DNA from: Pandoraea capi
GTDB lineage: Bacteria > Pseudomonadota > Gammaproteobacteria > Burkholderiales > Burkholderiaceae
Assembly (NCBI RefSeq): GCF_902459735.1
Contig: NZ_CABPRV010000009.1
Location: 1-64,000 of the forward strand
Reading direction: 5' to 3'
Length of the DNA: 64,000 nt
This document shows positions 52,598 through 62,219 of this stretch, piece after piece. The position numbers were made by a program, and so were the translations under genes. The notes beneath the pieces are model-generated. The model was not told the origin of the DNA and did no database searches. It saw only the letters and a list, made by a program, of their open reading frames with translations. How positions within the stretch are numbered: the stretch's first letter is position 1; the number at the start of each line of letters is the position of its first letter.

Positions 52598-53923
52598 ATG
52601 ACATCGAAGTCGTCGGCTGTCACCAAAATCACTCCGGACACGCTGCCCACGCGGCGCCACTGGTCCGACGATCCGGCACGCATTCGTCTGTATAGCGGCG
52701 TCGGCCTCGTGCTGGCTTTCGCCGTGCTGCTCATCTGGGGCTACCGGTACGCGCTGTCCGGCACGCCGACCATCAGCCCCATCGGGCTCGACTTCCTGCC
52801 GTTCTGGGGCGCCTCGCATTTCGTACTGCAAGGACATCCGCTCGACGCCTATAACGTCGATCTGATGTCGAAAGTGCAGATCGCGGAGCAACCGTGGGCC
52901 GACAAGATCGGCGGCGTGTTGCCGTGGTTGTATCCGCCGGTGATGATGGTGTTTCTCGCCCCCGTTGCCCTGCTCTCCTTCACCTATGCGTACACGCTGT
53001 ACGCACTGATCGGGCTGGGTCTGTACTACACCGCACTGCGACGCACCGCCCCCTGGCGCAATGCACGTCTGCCCATACTCGGTTTTCCCGGCGTGCTGCT
53101 CGTCGTCATCGCGGGGCAGATCGCGCTCTATACGACGGCGCTCGCGGGCTTCTCGCTCGTGCTGCTGCGCAAGCGTCCCGTCTGGGCTGGCGTGCTCGCC
53201 GGGCTGCTCTTCGTCAAGCCGCATGTCGCCCTGCTCTTTCCGCTCGCGTTTCTCTGCGCCCGCGAGTGGCGTGCGCTGGCCGCATGCATCGTGACGGTCA
53301 TCGGCACGACGGCACTCGCCGCCGCGGTCTTCGGCATCGACGTCTACGTCACCTTTCTGCACGCCTCCGAGTTCGCGCGGCAGAGCATCGTCAACGGCAC
53401 GGCGCAAATTGCTCGGGTGCCGACGTTTTTCGTCACCGCCCGCATGCTCGGTGCCTCCGTGGAAGTCTCTGCCGTCGTCCATGGCATCGTGGCGTTGGGG
53501 GCGCTCGCCGTGCTGATCGACTTCTGGCGACGTCCGGGGGTGTTCGCGTTACGCGCGGCCACGCTGGTCTGCGCGACCACGCTCATCAGCCCATACCTCT
53601 ACGACTACGACCTCGCGCTCCTCGCGCTCGTGATCGCCTGGTACGTGCGCGACGGCGCAGCGCGCGGCTGGTTGCGCGGCGAACGGGAATGGCTCGTGTT
53701 GCTATGGATCACACCCGCGCTCGGCCTGCTCGGCTCGTTGCAGATCGGCTTCCAGTTTCTGCCGTTCATCACGCTGGGCACGCTTGCCATGCTGTGGCGT
53801 CGTCGGCGCCGTCTGGCGCATGTGCCCGAGGCCGACGTGTTCGACACACCGAACGAGGCGCACCGCGGTGACCTCGCCGCAACACCGAGGAACTCCGTCA
53901 CCACGCCTGCGTTCACGAGGTAA
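52598..53923 (+). CDS. GT87-family membrane glycosyltransferase (DUF2029)
   Basis: A 441-residue polytopic protein of GT-C fold with about ten helices and a first large periplasmic loop starting ISPIGLDFLPFWGASHFVLQGHP. The aspartate there (about residue 62) is the usual GT-C catalytic acid position, used with a polyprenyl-phosphate sugar donor. AAGGGGAGGG seven bases before the ATG fixes the start; an upstream ATG is disfavoured. It is followed by GtrB-like and GtrA-like genes, so it is predicted to transfer a sugar flipped to the periplasm onto an envelope glycan or lipid. Confidence 0.85.
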   Translation: MTSKSSAVTKITPDTLPTRRHWSDDPARIRLYSGVGLVLAFAVLLIWGYRYALSGTPTISPIGLDFLPFWGASHFVLQGHPLDAYNVDLMSKVQIAEQPWADKIGGVLPWLYPPVMMVFLAPVALLSFTYAYTLYALIGLGLYYTALRRTAPWRNARLPILGFPGVLLVVIAGQIALYTTALAGFSLVLLRKRPVWAGVLAGLLFVKPHVALLFPLAFLCAREWRALAACIVTVIGTTALAAAVFGIDVYVTFLHASEFARQSIVNGTAQIARVPTFFVTARMLGASVEVSAVVHGIVALGALAVLIDFWRRPGVFALRAATLVCATTLISPYLYDYDLALLALVIAWYVRDGAARGWLRGEREWLVLLWITPALGLLGSLQIGFQFLPFITLGTLAMLWRRRRRLAHVPEADVFDTPNEAHRGDLAATPRNSVTTPAFTR

Positions 53924-53928
53924 TCGCC

Positions 53929-55104
53929 ATGCCCCGCGCCGCCGCTCGTACCGACACATCCCATACGTCACATACGTCAGATTCGCCTGCGGCTTACCGC
54001 GCGCCGCTGATCTCGCTCGTCGTGCCATGTCACAACGAAGCCCCGGCGCTCGACAAGTTCTACCGCGCCATCGCGCCTGTGCTCGACAGCGTGGCGAACG
54101 TGCGCTTCGAGATGGTCTGCGTGAACGACGGCAGTACGGACGACACCCTGAACGTCCTGCTCGCGTTGCGACGCAAGGACACACGCATCCGCATCATCGA
54201 ATTCACGCGCAACTTCGGCAAGGAAGCCGCCCTGAGCGCAGGCATCGACGAAGCGCAGGGCGACGCCGTCATTCCCATCGACGCCGACTTGCAGGACCCG
54301 CCCGCCCTCATCCCGGTGATGATCGAACGCTGGCGCGACGGCGCGGAAGTCGTGCTCGCCAAACGCACCAATCGCGCGAGCGACAGCGTTGCCAAGCGGG
54401 TGGCGGCAGGCCTGTACTACCGCGTTCACAACCGGTTGTCGGAGGTGAAGCTGCCGGAGAACGTCGGCGATTTCCGGCTGATGGACCGCCGCGTCGTAAC
54501 AGCGATCAAACGACTGCCCGAGCGCCGCCGCTTCATGAAAGGGCTGTTTGCCTGGGTCGGATTCCACACGGAGATCGTGGAGTACGTGCGCGATCCGCGC
54601 AGCGCGGGGGAGTCGAAGTTCTCCGGCTGGCGGCTGTGGAATTTCGCGCTCGAAGGCATTACCAGCTTCAGCACCGTGCCGTTGCGCTGCTGGACCTACA
54701 TCGGGGGTTCGCTGGCGCTGCTCTCGCTGGCCTATGGCAGCTACATTGCGCTACGCACCATCATTCACGGCGTGGACGTGCCCGGCTATGCCTCGCTGCT
54801 CGTCGGCATTCTGTTCCTCGGCGGGATTCAGCTCGTGGGCATCGGGGTGATCGGGGAATACGTCGGACGCATCTATTACGAATCGAAGGGCCGTCCGCTC
54901 TATCTGGTGCGACGCCGCTACCAGTCGAGCGTCAAGGTGAGTCATCTTCCGTCGCGGGCCGGCATGCGTGTGCTCACACGCCTCGATACGTCCAATAGCG
55001 ATGGAGCAGGAAAGTCGTCGGCGGCACGATCAACACGACCGCAGCGATCCCGATCCAATGGTTGCCACCCAGATGCTCGACCGTTCGTGCGACGAACGTC
55101 GTGA
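53929..55104 (+). CDS. GtrB-like polyprenyl-phosphate glycosyltransferase (GT2)
   Basis: A 391-residue GT2 enzyme. The catalytic domain starts at about residue 25 (SLVVPCHNEAPALDKFY) with the donor-binding DGSTDDT, the DADLQDPP metal site and the QxxRW-like region; two C-terminal helices follow (about residues 265-320). Family members load glucose or another sugar onto undecaprenyl phosphate. The last 50 codons (beyond VSHLP) overlap the convergent gtrA gene for 131 bp and have a composition unlike an authentic tail, so the true stop may have been lost. It follows the GT87 gene by five bases. Confidence 0.87.
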   Translation: MPRAAARTDTSHTSHTSDSPAAYRAPLISLVVPCHNEAPALDKFYRAIAPVLDSVANVRFEMVCVNDGSTDDTLNVLLALRRKDTRIRIIEFTRNFGKEAALSAGIDEAQGDAVIPIDADLQDPPALIPVMIERWRDGAEVVLAKRTNRASDSVAKRVAAGLYYRVHNRLSEVKLPENVGDFRLMDRRVVTAIKRLPERRRFMKGLFAWVGFHTEIVEYVRDPRSAGESKFSGWRLWNFALEGITSFSTVPLRCWTYIGGSLALLSLAYGSYIALRTIIHGVDVPGYASLLVGILFLGGIQLVGIGVIGEYVGRIYYESKGRPLYLVRRRYQSSVKVSHLPSRAGMRVLTRLDTSNSDGAGKSSAARSTRPQRSRSNGCHPDARPFVRRTS

Positions 55105-55423
55105 GCAGCAGCCCGAAGATCGACACCGGCAGGAACCTTGCGAGACTCGTGCGATGCACGCGCGCCGAGAAGCTCCATAGCGTGTTGAGCAGGTAAGAGC
55201 ACGGTGTCGCAACGCAGAAAGCGACCGCGTTCGCCAGCACCGACCCCGCACCGAACGCCTCGATGAGCGTGATCGCCACGATCACATGCACCGCCGTCGA
55301 GATCACCCCGGAAACCCCGAAACGCATGAGCGGCACGACGAACGTGCGCACATATGGCGACGCGCGCCAGCGTTGGGCTCGCGTGGTGGAATCTGAGGAG
55401 GACGTCTGACGCAGATCCGGCAT
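54974..55423 (-). CDS. GtrA-family flippase-like membrane protein
   Basis: A 149-residue protein with four helices (about residues 32-52, 56-76, 92-110 and 121-141) and the family pattern FGVSGVISTAVHVIV near the first helix. GtrA proteins are thought to flip undecaprenyl-phosphate-linked sugars to the periplasm. Gene order GT87, GtrB, GtrA makes a complete surface-glycosylation cassette, although gtrA is on the opposite strand. Its 3' end overlaps the GT2 gene by 131 bp. An 11-bp tandem repeat lies 42 bp upstream of its start. Confidence 0.87.
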   Translation of the reverse strand: MPDLRQTSSSDSTTRAQRWRASPYVRTFVVPLMRFGVSGVISTAVHVIVAITLIEAFGAGSVLANAVAFCVATPCSYLLNTLWSFSARVHRTSLARFLPVSIFGLLLTTFVARTVEHLGGNHWIGIAAVVLIVPPTTFLLHRYWTYRGV

Positions 55424-55826
55424 CGGTTCGGTGGCCGCGACGAATGAAGTCGAGGCAGGTTATTGGGTCGGTTGTGGGTCGGTTGTGGGTCGGTTGTGGG
55501 TCGGTTGTGGGTCGGTTGTGGGTCGGTGATGGGTCGGTGATGGGTCGGTGATGGGTCGGTCAAGCAATCGAGGCTATCGGCGCAAGGCTACGGGTTCGCC
55601 TGACGATACGGGCACCGGCAACGATATCCGGAAAACGTGTGCAGTGCAGCATCGCTGCCTCTCCCCGTCAGCGCTGGACGAATAAGAATTTATGCCATTT
55701 TCGCGGCGCATGGGTTGCATGCCTGAGCGAGACGTCTAGGATTGCGAGGTACTTTGCGATGAGAGCATCAAGCCCAAGACAAACGCAAGACAAGAGACGA
55801 CGTCCGACATCCACAGGAGGAAGCCG
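55424..55826. promoter_or_regulatory. gtrA-penicillin acylase divergent region
   Basis: This 403-bp gap holds the 11-bp tandem repeat (55465-55560) on the gtrA side. The rest has no gene; frames over it are short. The acylase start is preceded by AGGAGGAAGCCG. No clear promoter hexamers can be named. Confidence 0.5.
55465..55560. repeat. 11-bp tandem repeat, 8.7 copies
   Basis: Five units GGGTCGGTTGT are followed by three GGGTCGGTGAT units and a partial GGGTCGGT. Eleven is not a multiple of three and the array lies outside the genes, between 42 and 137 bp upstream of gtrA, so any change in copy number would alter promoter spacing rather than frame. Two unit types in blocks suggest recent expansion. 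Confidence 0.92.
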
Positions 55827-58295
55827 ATGCACCGCCCCAATGCCATCCACGCCGCCAGCGTTCTGGTCTTTGCCGTCTTTTCCGTGATGACGTGGAGTGT
55901 GTCACTGCATGCTGCCGAGACTAACACCTCAACCTCGTCCGCCGCGCCCGCCCCCGCCGCGCAAACGCTCACCGTCGAAGGATTGTCGCAACCGGCCGAC
56001 ATTCTCATCGACCACAACGGCGTGCCGCACATTTTCGCGGCCAACGAGCGCGACGGTTTCTTCGTTCAGGGCTTCAACGCCGCGCGCGATCGTCTGTTCC
56101 AGATCGATCTCTGGCGACGCCGGGGACTCGGCCAGTTATCCGAAGTGTTCGGACGCGCGTATGTCGCGCAGGACGATGCCGCGCGCCGCTTCGTCTACCG
56201 GGGCGACATGGCCACGGAATGGCGGCGGTACGGCCCCGACGCGAAGCCTGCCGCCGAGGCATTCGCCGCGGGCGTGAACGCCTACATCGACTGGCTGGCA
56301 AGGCATCCCGATCAGATGCCGTACGAGTTCCGCAAAGTCGGTTACTGGCCAGCGAAGTGGTCCGCCGAAGACATCGTGCGCATTCGCAGCCACGGCCTGA
56401 CCCGCAACCTGAAAAGCGAGGTGGCGCGCGCCAAGGTCGTATGCCGTGCGTCGCTCGATGCAGATAGCGTGCGTGTGGGCCTGCAACCGACATGGAAGAC
56501 GCAGGTGCCCGACGGGCTCGATCCCTGCCTGCCCGACGATCTGCTCAAGGTCTTCGATCTCGCGACGCAAGGCGTGAAGATCACGAAAGACTCCCTGCAA
56601 CACGCCAACGCGGACATCGTGCAACTGGCGGAGAACGGGCCTTACGATGTCTCCACCGAATCGGCGGAAGGCAGCAACAACTGGGTCATCTCGCCGCAAA
56701 AATCGACGACGGGCCGCGCCATCATGGCCAACGATCCGCACCGCGCTTACGCGGCACCGAGCCTGCGCTACATCGTGCAGGTCAGCACGCCCACGCTCAA
56801 CCTGATCGGTGCGGGTGAGCCTGCCATTCCGGGCGTTGCCATCGGGCACAACGGCACCATCGCCTTCGGCCTCACGATCTTCAACATCGATCAGGAAGAC
56901 CTGTACGTCTACGACCTGAATCCGGCCAACCCCGACCAGTATCGCTACCGGGGCAAATGGGTGCCGATGCGAACCGTCCACGAGACGATCGACGTGCGCG
57001 ACGGCGCGCCGGTGCAGACCGACCTCAAATTTACGAAGCATGGACCGGTGATTTACGTCGACGCGGCCAAACATCGCGCCTATGCAGTGCGCACGGCATG
57101 GCTGGAACCGGGCATGTCGCCGTACTTCGACGCCATGCGCTACATGCGCGCGAAAACCTACGCGCAATTCCAGACGGCACTCGACACGTGGGGCGCCCCG
57201 ACCGTCAATCAGGTCTATGCGGACGCTTCCGGCAACATCGGCTGGGTGCCGAGCGGCATGGCGCCGATCCGTCCCAACTGGGATGGTCTGATGCCGGTAC
57301 CGGGCGACGGACGCTACGAGTGGGCCGGCTTCTGGCGTCGCGATCAGTTGCCCTCGGCGTACAACCCGGCAAGCGGCTATTTCACGACGTCCAACGAAAT
57401 GAACATGCCGGCGGGCTATCCGTACGCCCAACGCAAGCTCGGCTTCGAATGGACCAACGGCTCGCGTCACGCCCGCATCGACGAGGTGTTGAAGGCGAAG
57501 GACAAGGTCTCGCTGGAGGATTCGGAGCGTTTGCAAAACGACATCGTGTCGATACCGGCGCGGCGTCTGATGGCGCTCCTCGCGCCGCTGTCGAGCGACG
57601 ATCCGCAGACGTCGGCTGCGCTCAGACTTCTCAAGGGTTGGGACGCCCACATGGGGGCCGACTCGGCGCAAGCCGCGCTCGAGGAAGTCTGGTTCAGCCG
57701 CCATCTTGGGCGCGCCTACAAGAATGCCGTGCTGCCCAAATCGGCGGCAGACACCTTCGGTGCCCCGGACCCGGCCCCTATGCTCGATGCGCTGGAACAG
57801 CCTGCGGCACGCTTCGGCGAGAATGCCAACGCAAAACGCGATGCCGTCCTGCTATCGAGTCTGGGCGAAGCGTGGGGCGAGATGGTCAAGTTACAGGGGG
57901 CCGACCCCGGCGCATGGCAGTGGGGCAAGCTCCAGACCAACCTGAACGCTCATCCGCTCGCCGATGCCGTCGACGCCGAGATGCGCGCCAAGCTCAATGT
58001 CGGTCCGCTCCCGAAAGGCGGCAGCCCGTTCACGCCGAACCAGTCGACCTATCGCGTGAGCGATTTCCGTCAGACGAATGGCCCGTCGTTCCGCATCGTG
58101 GTCGACGTCGGCAACTGGGACAACACCCGCGCGATGAACCTCCCGGGCGAATCGGGCAATCCCGACAGTCCGCACTATCGCGATCTGGCGCAGAAATGGC
58201 TCGACGGCGAATACTTCACGCTGCCCTACTCCCGGGCTGCGGTGGAGGCGGCCACGGAGTCTCGGCTGCATCTGGTACCGGCGGCGTCGCGTTGA
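55827..58295 (+). CDS. Penicillin acylase family protein (Ntn hydrolase)
   Basis: An 822-residue secreted enzyme with a signal peptide (about residues 1-31, ending LHAAETN). The alpha part reaches to the autocleavage site, where Gly282 precedes the N-terminal nucleophile Ser283 (EGSNNWV), followed by the beta chain with NDPHRAYAAPSLRY and a conserved Asn-containing oxyanion region. The family includes penicillin G acylases and acyl-homoserine-lactone acylases; PvdQ-like function in quorum signal breakdown is possible but not shown. The AGGAGGAAG site fixes the start. It faces an MFS exporter gene convergent to it. Confidence 0.9.
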   Translation: MHRPNAIHAASVLVFAVFSVMTWSVSLHAAETNTSTSSAAPAPAAQTLTVEGLSQPADILIDHNGVPHIFAANERDGFFVQGFNAARDRLFQIDLWRRRGLGQLSEVFGRAYVAQDDAARRFVYRGDMATEWRRYGPDAKPAAEAFAAGVNAYIDWLARHPDQMPYEFRKVGYWPAKWSAEDIVRIRSHGLTRNLKSEVARAKVVCRASLDADSVRVGLQPTWKTQVPDGLDPCLPDDLLKVFDLATQGVKITKDSLQHANADIVQLAENGPYDVSTESAEGSNNWVISPQKSTTGRAIMANDPHRAYAAPSLRYIVQVSTPTLNLIGAGEPAIPGVAIGHNGTIAFGLTIFNIDQEDLYVYDLNPANPDQYRYRGKWVPMRTVHETIDVRDGAPVQTDLKFTKHGPVIYVDAAKHRAYAVRTAWLEPGMSPYFDAMRYMRAKTYAQFQTALDTWGAPTVNQVYADASGNIGWVPSGMAPIRPNWDGLMPVPGDGRYEWAGFWRRDQLPSAYNPASGYFTTSNEMNMPAGYPYAQRKLGFEWTNGSRHARIDEVLKAKDKVSLEDSERLQNDIVSIPARRLMALLAPLSSDDPQTSAALRLLKGWDAHMGADSAQAALEEVWFSRHLGRAYKNAVLPKSAADTFGAPDPAPMLDALEQPAARFGENANAKRDAVLLSSLGEAWGEMVKLQGADPGAWQWGKLQTNLNAHPLADAVDAEMRAKLNVGPLPKGGSPFTPNQSTYRVSDFRQTNGPSFRIVVDVGNWDNTRAMNLPGESGNPDSPHYRDLAQKWLDGEYFTLPYSRAAVEAATESRLHLVPAASR

Positions 58296-58352
58296 GTGTG
58301 GCGGCGGTGCGCGTGTGACGCGCGCATCGCTTGCAGCCCCCCGAAACGAAAA

Positions 58353-58379
58353 CAGCCGGTTGGAATACCCAACCGGCTG
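58353..58379. terminator. Terminator between acylase and MFS genes
   Basis: An 11-bp perfect stem (CAGCCGGTTGG/CCAACCGGCTG) with loop AATAC lies between converging genes. On the minus strand it is followed by TGTTTTCG, giving a short T-tract; on the plus strand the tract is weak. Confidence 0.75.
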
Positions 58380-58447
58380 CTTCGAAGGCAACGTTGCCCG
58401 TCGGCGGCATGAAAGCGCGCGCCGCGGATACTTCACCGCCGCATCGG

Positions 58448-59944
58448 TCAATGCCCGCCGGGCACGAACTCCGCTTTATCGCGCTTGATCGTGCGCGAGT
58501 CCACGGCGTTGGTCGGCACCAGCAGAAGCAGCAGCACGACACCGATGGAGATTGCCAGGATCGACAGGAACGTGAGGTGCAGCGAATGTTGCAGCACCGC
58601 GCGAATCGCCTGATCGGCAATCGTCGACACGCCGCGATCTTCGAGCACGTGACGCAGTTGATCGGACGTAACCGGCGCGAGACCGCTCGAATGCGTGAGG
58701 CCGAAGTTGAGTACCGCGCCGAAGAGCGTCGCCCCGAGCGTGCTGCCGAGGTTACGCGAGAAAATGTTCGATGCCGTAGCGCTGCCGCGTTGCGACGGAT
58801 CGACGATTTCCTGAATCAGCACGAGCGCACTCACGCTGCCGGTGCCCATCGAGAAGCCCATCAGCAAGGAGCCAAAGCCCGCGAGCAGCGGCGAGCTGCT
58901 CGGCCCAAGCAAGGCGAAGACGATACCGCCCACGGGCATGATCAAACTCCCGCCCACGAGAATGCGGCGCAGACCAAAACGCGTGAACGTCTTGGCGGCG
59001 AGCGTCGCGCCAATCGGCCAGCCGACCATGATCATGGTGAGCGCCATACCGGCGACGACCGGCGTCTGACGCAGCACACCCTGCGCATACATCGGCAGGA
59101 ACGTCGTCAGGCCCATGAGCACCATGCCCGAGAGCAGCGTCGCCGCATTGGCAGCCGCAATGGGACGGCGGCTCCACAGCGCAAACGAGATCATCGGATC
59201 CTTGGCACGACGCTCCTGCCAGACGAACAGCACGCACGCGAATGCGCAGGCGAGCACACCACCCCAGACATGGGTATCGGTAAGCGAGTTCGCGTCGGTC
59301 AGCGCGATCATCAGCCCGGCCACCGCGATGGTGAAGTACACCGCGCCCATCACGTCGATGCTCGGACGCTGACGCGGCGCTTCTTCATGCAAGTAGGCGA
59401 TGAAACCCGCAGCGGCCAGCAGGCCGATCGGAATATTGATCCAGAAGATCCACGACCACGACAGATCGCGAATGATGAGACCGCCCAGCATCGGGCCGAG
59501 CACGGCCGAAATGGCCCACACGCTCGCCAGATAGCCCTGCACCTTGCCACGCTCGCTGATCGGGTAGTGATCGGCAATGATCACCAGACTGACCGGCTGG
59601 ATACATGCCGCCCCCACGCCCTGCAACAGACGGAAGACGATCATGGCCGGCATCGACCACGCAAGCCCGCCGCCGATCGAGGCAATCAGGAAGACGGCAA
59701 TACCGACGAGGATGACCGGCTTGCGGCCATAGATGTCGGCAAGCTTGCCGAACACCACGGTCATCGCCGTCTGGGCGAGCAGAAACGCGGAAAAGACCCA
59801 GCTGTAGAGATTCAGGCCGCCCAGTTGGGCGACGATTTGCGGCATGGCCGTCGAGATGATCGTCGCTTCGATGGCCACCATAGACGTTGCCGCCATGACG
59901 GAAGCCACGATCAATGGCCGCATGGAATTGCGTGTCGCAGACAT
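58448..59944 (-). CDS. MFS drug/metabolite exporter (DHA2-like, EmrB type)
   Basis: A 498-residue antiporter with 14 predicted helices. Family motifs are FGKLADIYGRKPVIL (motif A, about residues 60-75), a GWxxVAG-like segment replaced by GLNLYSWVFSAFLLAQTAM, and VLGPMLGGLIIRDLSWSWIFWINIPIG (motif C, about residues 145-170). Such transporters expel toxic compounds or secreted metabolites using the proton gradient. No EmrA-like adaptor or TetR regulator is adjacent. Confidence 0.9.
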   Translation of the reverse strand: MSATRNSMRPLIVASVMAATSMVAIEATIISTAMPQIVAQLGGLNLYSWVFSAFLLAQTAMTVVFGKLADIYGRKPVILVGIAVFLIASIGGGLAWSMPAMIVFRLLQGVGAACIQPVSLVIIADHYPISERGKVQGYLASVWAISAVLGPMLGGLIIRDLSWSWIFWINIPIGLLAAAGFIAYLHEEAPRQRPSIDVMGAVYFTIAVAGLMIALTDANSLTDTHVWGGVLACAFACVLFVWQERRAKDPMISFALWSRRPIAAANAATLLSGMVLMGLTTFLPMYAQGVLRQTPVVAGMALTMIMVGWPIGATLAAKTFTRFGLRRILVGGSLIMPVGGIVFALLGPSSSPLLAGFGSLLMGFSMGTGSVSALVLIQEIVDPSQRGSATASNIFSRNLGSTLGATLFGAVLNFGLTHSSGLAPVTSDQLRHVLEDRGVSTIADQAIRAVLQHSLHLTFLSILAISIGVVLLLLLVPTNAVDSRTIKRDKAEFVPGGH

Positions 59945-60367
59945 GTGTTTTTTGAAGTGGGGGTGCTTAACAACTTAAGAGAGGGGCGCTGCGACCTGTC
60001 GGGTGCAACAGCCACACCAGATGGCGGAAGACGGGGATCGAACGTGGCGGCGGCGCCGCACGCGTCGTCAAGACGACTAGGGCCTGGCGATGGCGTCAAG
60101 CATAGCCGAATGCGGCCAAACGCGTATGACGCTCACCGTCGGCCATCACGGTCTTCAACGAAGCCTTGCCGGGCGTGACTTTCGCCGAACAAAACCCTGC
60201 GGCCCTCCAGGTTTTGGAAGGTTTTGAGGCGATGAAATCGCGGGCAATCCACCGCATCGCGTCGGCGTTGCACCGGCGCGACGTTCAATGTCCCGAAATC
60301 CGATACGGTCTTGCGGCCGATCGTCGCAGCCTCACGGGCGGCGGTGCCGATGCGCCGCCGACGCGTC
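59945..60367. other. Intergenic region upstream of the MFS gene
   Basis: No gene is supported in these 423 bp. Short frames on both strands span 60133-60516 and 60166-60393, but I recognise no motif in them and they have no ribosome site. The region is a mixture of GC-rich and less GC-rich sequence and may be a decayed gene, though I cannot show this. Confidence 0.4.
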
Positions 60368-60625
60368 CTAAGCCGTACCGCGATTGCGTTTGATGACCCC
60401 GTAGATCGCCAGCAGCACGATCGCGCCGATGATCGAGGCGACCCAGCCGGCCGACTCGCCTTCGGTGTAGAGGTGGAGGAACTGACCGACATATCTGGCG
60501 AGCAGCGCGCCGGCAATGCCGAGGATGATGGTCATGATGATGCCCATGCTGTCCCGCCCAGGATGCAGGGCGCGCGCGACGAGACCGACGATCAGACCGA
60601 CGACGATGGTGCCGATGATGCCCAT
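60368..60625 (-). CDS. GlsB/YeaQ/YmgE-family stress response membrane protein
   Basis: An 85-residue protein with three hydrophobic segments (MGIIGTIVVGLIVGLVA, IIMTIILGIAGALLA and WVASIIGAIVLLAIYGVI). The transglycosylase-associated family signature of small glycine-rich helices and an R-x-x-x-P-G-R turn (ARALHPGRDSM) are present. These proteins are induced by envelope, osmotic or acid stress in several bacteria; the mechanism is not known. It is transcribed alone. Confidence 0.9.
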   Translation of the reverse strand: MGIIGTIVVGLIVGLVARALHPGRDSMGIIMTIILGIAGALLARYVGQFLHLYTEGESAGWVASIIGAIVLLAIYGVIKRNRGTA

Positions 60626-60932
60626 GACGTACCTCCAAGGACGGGAACCCGAACGCAGTATAGCCCCGATTTCCGGCAGTCCACACCCACTCCCCAGCCC
60701 TTGTCGCGCCGGGCCTGTGCCGCCGCCATCTCCCTGAGATGCCAGGGAGAATGTGCGTCCGCCGCGCCGGGCACTGCGTCTCGCTATCCCCGGTATAAGG
60801 GATGACTATTTGTCAAAAGCGGACGGCTGCGCGATGATGGGGCAAGCTGTCCCAACGCACGGGTACGCGGCGCCGATGAAACCGGCATCGCGTCGACGCG
60901 CTATAATCAGGGGCTATCAGATCCCCCACATC
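60626..60932 (+). promoter_or_regulatory. hemA promoter region
   Basis: The 307-bp gap holds no gene. TATAAT at 60902-60907 is a near-perfect -10 element, about 25 bp before the hemA start, so the mRNA leader would be very short. No -35 consensus is seen at 17 bp spacing. Confidence 0.5.
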
Positions 60933-62219
60933 ATGCAACTGCTCGCTCTCGGCCTGAACCACCACACGGCGCCCGTCTCGCTGCGCGAACGGGTGGCGTT
61001 TCCGTTCGAGCGCATCGAGCCGGCGCTGGCGGGCCTGAAGAGTCTGTGGACCGGCAACGGCAAGTTGAGCGCCCCCGAGGCCGCCATTCTGTCGACGTGC
61101 AATCGCACCGAAATCTACTGCGTGACCGACGATGCCGCCGCCCGTGAGCGCGCAGTGCACTGGCTCTCGCAGTTCCACAACATTCCGGCCAGCGATCTCG
61201 CCCCCCATCTGTATGCCCTGCCGCAGTCCGACGCCGTGCGTCACGCCTTCCGCGTGGCGAGCGGTCTGGACTCGATGGTGCTCGGCGAAACGCAGATCCT
61301 CGGACAGTTGAAGGATGCCGTGCGCACCGCCGCCGAGGCCGGCGCCCTGGGCACCTATCTGAATCAGCTTTTCCAGCGCACGTTCGCGGTCGCCAAGGAA
61401 GTGCGCGGCCAGACCGAGATCGGTGCGCATTCGGTATCGATGGCCGCCGCGGCGGTACGTCTGGCACAACGCATTTTCGAAAGCATCAGCACGCAAAAGG
61501 TGCTGTTCATCGGCGCAGGCGAGATGATCGACCTGTGCGCCACGCACTTCGCTGCACAGAATCCGAAAGCCCTCTACATCGCCAACCGGACGGCCGAGCG
61601 CGGCGAGAAGCTTGCCGAGCGTCTGGGCGGCACGGCGATCCGCCTGTCGGAGTTGCCGCAACGTCTGCATGAGTTCGACATCGTCGTGTCGTGCACGGCG
61701 AGTACGCTGCCGCTGATCGGTCTGGGCGCCGTCGAGCGCGCCATCAAGGCGCGCAAGCACAAGCCGATGTTCATGGTCGATCTGGCCGTGCCGCGCGATA
61801 TCGAACCGGAAGTCGGTCGTCTGGCCGACGTCTTCCTGTACACCGTCGACGATCTCGGTGCTGTCGTGCGCGAGGGCAATGCCCTGCGTCAGGCAGCCGT
61901 CGCACAGGCCGAGGCGATCATCGAGACGCGCGTGCAGCACTTCATGCAATGGCTCGACGCCCGCAGCGTTGTGCCGGTCATTCGCGATATCCACGGCACC
62001 GCCGAGGCCATGCGCGTGGCCGAACTCGAGCGTGCGCAGCGCATGCTCGCGCGTGGCGACGACCCTGCCGCCGTGCTCGAAGCCCTGTCCCAGTCCCTCA
62101 CCAAGAAATTCCTGCACGGCCCGACCCACGCGCTGAATACGGCGCGCGGCGATTCGCGCGAGCAAATCATTCACCTCATTCCCGAACTGTTCCGCACCTC
62201 GGGATCCGCCGACAAATAG
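60933..62219 (+). CDS. hemA: Glutamyl-tRNA reductase
   Basis: A 428-residue enzyme that reduces glutamyl-tRNA to glutamate-1-semialdehyde, the first committed step of haem synthesis in most bacteria. The catalytic cysteine lies in [13 protein letters not shown] (about residue 55), with the conserved [16 protein letters not shown] region, the NADPH-binding [12 protein letters not shown] (about 190) and the C-terminal dimerisation helix. The start is [15 protein letters not shown]. It is immediately followed by prfA with no gap, a common gammaproteobacterial and betaproteobacterial arrangement. Confidence 0.96.
   Translation: MQLLALGLNHHTAPVSLRERVAFPFERIEPALAGLKSLWTGNGKLSAPEAAILSTCNRTEIYCVTDDAAARERAVHWLSQFHNIPASDLAPHLYALPQSDAVRHAFRVASGLDSMVLGETQILGQLKDAVRTAAEAGALGTYLNQLFQRTFAVAKEVRGQTEIGAHSVSMAAAAVRLAQRIFESISTQKVLFIGAGEMIDLCATHFAAQNPKALYIANRTAERGEKLAERLGGTAIRLSELPQRLHEFDIVVSCTASTLPLIGLGAVERAIKARKHKPMFMVDLAVPRDIEPEVGRLADVFLYTVDDLGAVVREGNALRQAAVAQAEAIIETRVQHFMQWLDARSVVPVIRDIHGTAEAMRVAELERAQRMLARGDDPAAVLEALSQSLTKKFLHGPTHALNTARGDSREQIIHLIPELFRTSGSADK

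Noticed and set aside
55465-55560. CRISPR array
   Set aside because: Units are 11 bp, contiguous and without spacers, and there are no cas genes.
55303-55563. 86-codon minus-strand frame with repeated T-D-P-Q-P-T-H-N-R-P units
   Set aside because: It only translates the 11-bp tandem array and the start of gtrA in another frame; no ribosome site.
58331-60178. 615-codon plus-strand frame opposite the MFS gene
   Set aside because: His/Arg-rich antisense frame; the MFS protein on the minus strand has the expected helices and motifs.
60133-60516. Short frames in the gap upstream of the MFS gene
   Set aside because: No ribosome site, no recognisable motif and overlap with the YeaQ-type gene at one end.
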